In this document: positions 32,492-33,387 of the stretch, piece after piece | Position numbering within the stretch: position 1 is the stretch's first letter | Layout: the number at the start of each line of letters is the position of its first letter | Program-made: the position numbers and the translations under genes | The notes under the pieces: generated by a model | Seen by the model: the letters and a program-made list of their open reading frames with translations, nothing else | The model's database searches: none | Told to the model about the DNA's origin: nothing | NCBI GenBank assembly: GCA_002308955.1 | Contig: DBWJ01000033.1 | Span: 14,546 to 47,932 of the forward strand | Length of the DNA: 33,387 bases | Direction of reading: 5' to 3' | Source of the DNA: Lachnoclostridium sp. UBA1241 | GTDB taxonomy: Bacteria; Bacillota; Clostridia; Lachnospirales; Lachnospiraceae

Positions 32492-33387
32492 ATGTTAGAG
32501 CGGTTTCTGCCTCGTACCGAGTTTAGCTCGTACGAGGATTTCAAAAAGAATTATACGGTAAATGCGCCGGAGTATTTCAATTTCGGCTTCGATATTGTGG
32601 ACGGCTGGGCCGAAGAGGAGCCCGACCTCAGAGCGCTTTTATGGTGTGACGATTTCGGTAATGAGAAGACGTTCACATTTACCGATATGAGTAAATTAAG
32701 CAATCGGGCGGCGAACTATTTCAAGTCGCTTGGACTTAAGAAGGGCGACGTGGTGATGCTTATACTCCGCCGCCGCTGGGAGTACTGGGTTTGCGCCGTT
32801 GCGCTCATCAAGCTCGGCGTGATCGTAATCCCCGGAACGCTTCAGCTTACGAAGAAGGACATCGCGTATCGCGCGAATGCGGCCGATGTTAAGATGTTCG
32901 TCTGCGTGGATGACGAGTACGTTATGCAGCAGATGGAGCTCGCGATGCCGGAGATGCCGGGCGTTAAGTACCGCGCGGTTGTTGACGACGTGGAGCGCGA
33001 GGGATGGATCAACTTTAATAAGGAATTCATGCAGTTCCCGGATACCTTGGAGCGTCCTACGGGCGATCAGGCGACCAAGGGAACCGATATCATGCAGATC
33101 TACTTCACGTCCGGTACGACCGGAATGCCGAAGATGGTAACGCACAATTATCATCATCCGCTCGGCCATATCGTGACCGCGAAGTACTGGCAGCAGGTGC
33201 AGAAGGGCAAACTCCACATGAGCGTTTCCGATTCCGGCTGGGCGAAGTTCGGCTGGGGTAAGATTTACGGCCAGTGGATCTGCGGCGCGACGATTTTCGC
33301 GTACGATATGATCAAATTCCATCCGGACAAGCTTCTTGAGAAGATGTCGCAGTACAAGCTGACGACTTTCTGTGCTCCGCCGACGAT
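32492..33387 (+). CDS. AMP-forming acyl-CoA synthetase (medium-chain/acetyl-type), 5' part
   Basis: The first ~298 residues of an AMP-binding enzyme that runs off the window (a full protein is usually about 550). The phosphate-binding motif IYFTSGTTGMPKMVTH is intact near residue 213, followed by SVSDSGWAKFGWGKIYGQWI and ICGATIFAYD, as in medium-chain acyl-CoA synthetases (MACS/ACSM-like). The N-terminal part has the usual FTFTDMSKLSNRAANYF. The enzyme would activate an organic acid to its CoA thioester with ATP, acid identity unknown. GGAAGGAGC precedes the ATG. Together with the cupin regulator it forms a pair that I recall from Clostridia. No stop or frame break is seen up to the edge. Confidence 0.9.
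   Translation, partial: MLERFLPRTEFSSYEDFKKNYTVNAPEYFNFGFDIVDGWAEEEPDLRALLWCDDFGNEKTFTFTDMSKLSNRAANYFKSLGLKKGDVVMLILRRRWEYWVCAVALIKLGVIVIPGTLQLTKKDIAYRANAADVKMFVCVDDEYVMQQMELAMPEMPGVKYRAVVDDVEREGWINFNKEFMQFPDTLERPTGDQATKGTDIMQIYFTSGTTGMPKMVTHNYHHPLGHIVTAKYWQQVQKGKLHMSVSDSGWAKFGWGKIYGQWICGATIFAYDMIKFHPDKLLEKMSQYKLTTFCAPPT

Overview
This 33.4 kb window looks like chromosome from an anaerobic, gut-type Clostridia, most likely Lachnospiraceae. The grounds are moderate GC, strong AGGAGG-type ribosome binding sites, sigma-A-like promoters, a Tad pilus locus of the kind I associate with that family (small Flp1-type pilin, DUF5702-like and DUF6382-like proteins), a YtrA-type GntR regulator with its ABC transporter, and a cupin regulator next to an acyl-CoA synthetase. 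The taxonomic call comes from gene content and memory, not from a search. I found no rRNA, tRNA, insertion sequence, prophage or CRISPR array.

Layout. 1-2230: the end of a sugar (YtfQRT/YjfF-type) ABC importer operon on the + strand, closed by a clear terminator. 2269-6644 (- strand): a three-gene MoxR ATPase / DUF58 / membrane transglutaminase operon with its own promoter. 6645-6984: a gene-free stretch with divergent promoters and three consecutive hairpins. 6985-16653 (+): a complete Tad pilus operon in the order TadZ-like, CpaF, TadB, TadC, Flp pilin, DUF5702, TadE-like with Cys repeats, prepilin peptidase, second TadE-like pseudopilin, DUF6382. 16650-19795 (+): a rhomboid protease with its own promoter, two small conserved proteins and a CapA-family protein ending at a terminator. 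19764-20265: gene-free DNA holding a dispersed hairpin element and a regular 53-bp tandem array of stem-loops. 20266-23773 (-): a heterodimeric ABC exporter. 23979-26268 (+): an unknown protein and a six-TM protein with a long charged coiled coil, probably strongly expressed. 26269-26759: gene-free DNA with a second copy of the dispersed hairpin element, a second and different hairpin array of about the same period, and the GntR promoter and operator. 26760-31348 (+): GntR regulator, ABC ATPase and two permeases. 31438-31779 (-): a small membrane protein. 31921-33387 (+): a cupin-type XRE regulator and an acyl-CoA synthetase cut by the window end.

How parts work together. The Tad operon holds the motor (CpaF), platform (TadB/TadC), localisation factor (TadZ-like), pilin, pseudopilins and processing peptidase in one contiguous unit. 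Its promoter lies just downstream of hairpins that would shield it from read-through. The two ABC exporter halves show complementary degeneration of one nucleotide-binding site, as expected of an obligate heterodimer. The GntR operon carries a perfect inverted repeat just after its -10 box and so is probably autorepressed.

The strongest unexplained signal is non-coding. Six stem-loops at 19897-20197 are spaced by exactly 53 bp, with compensatory and G-U changes in the stems. A second array with different stems and a 53-54 bp period lies at 26484-26597. Each lies beside one copy of a shared hairpin element.
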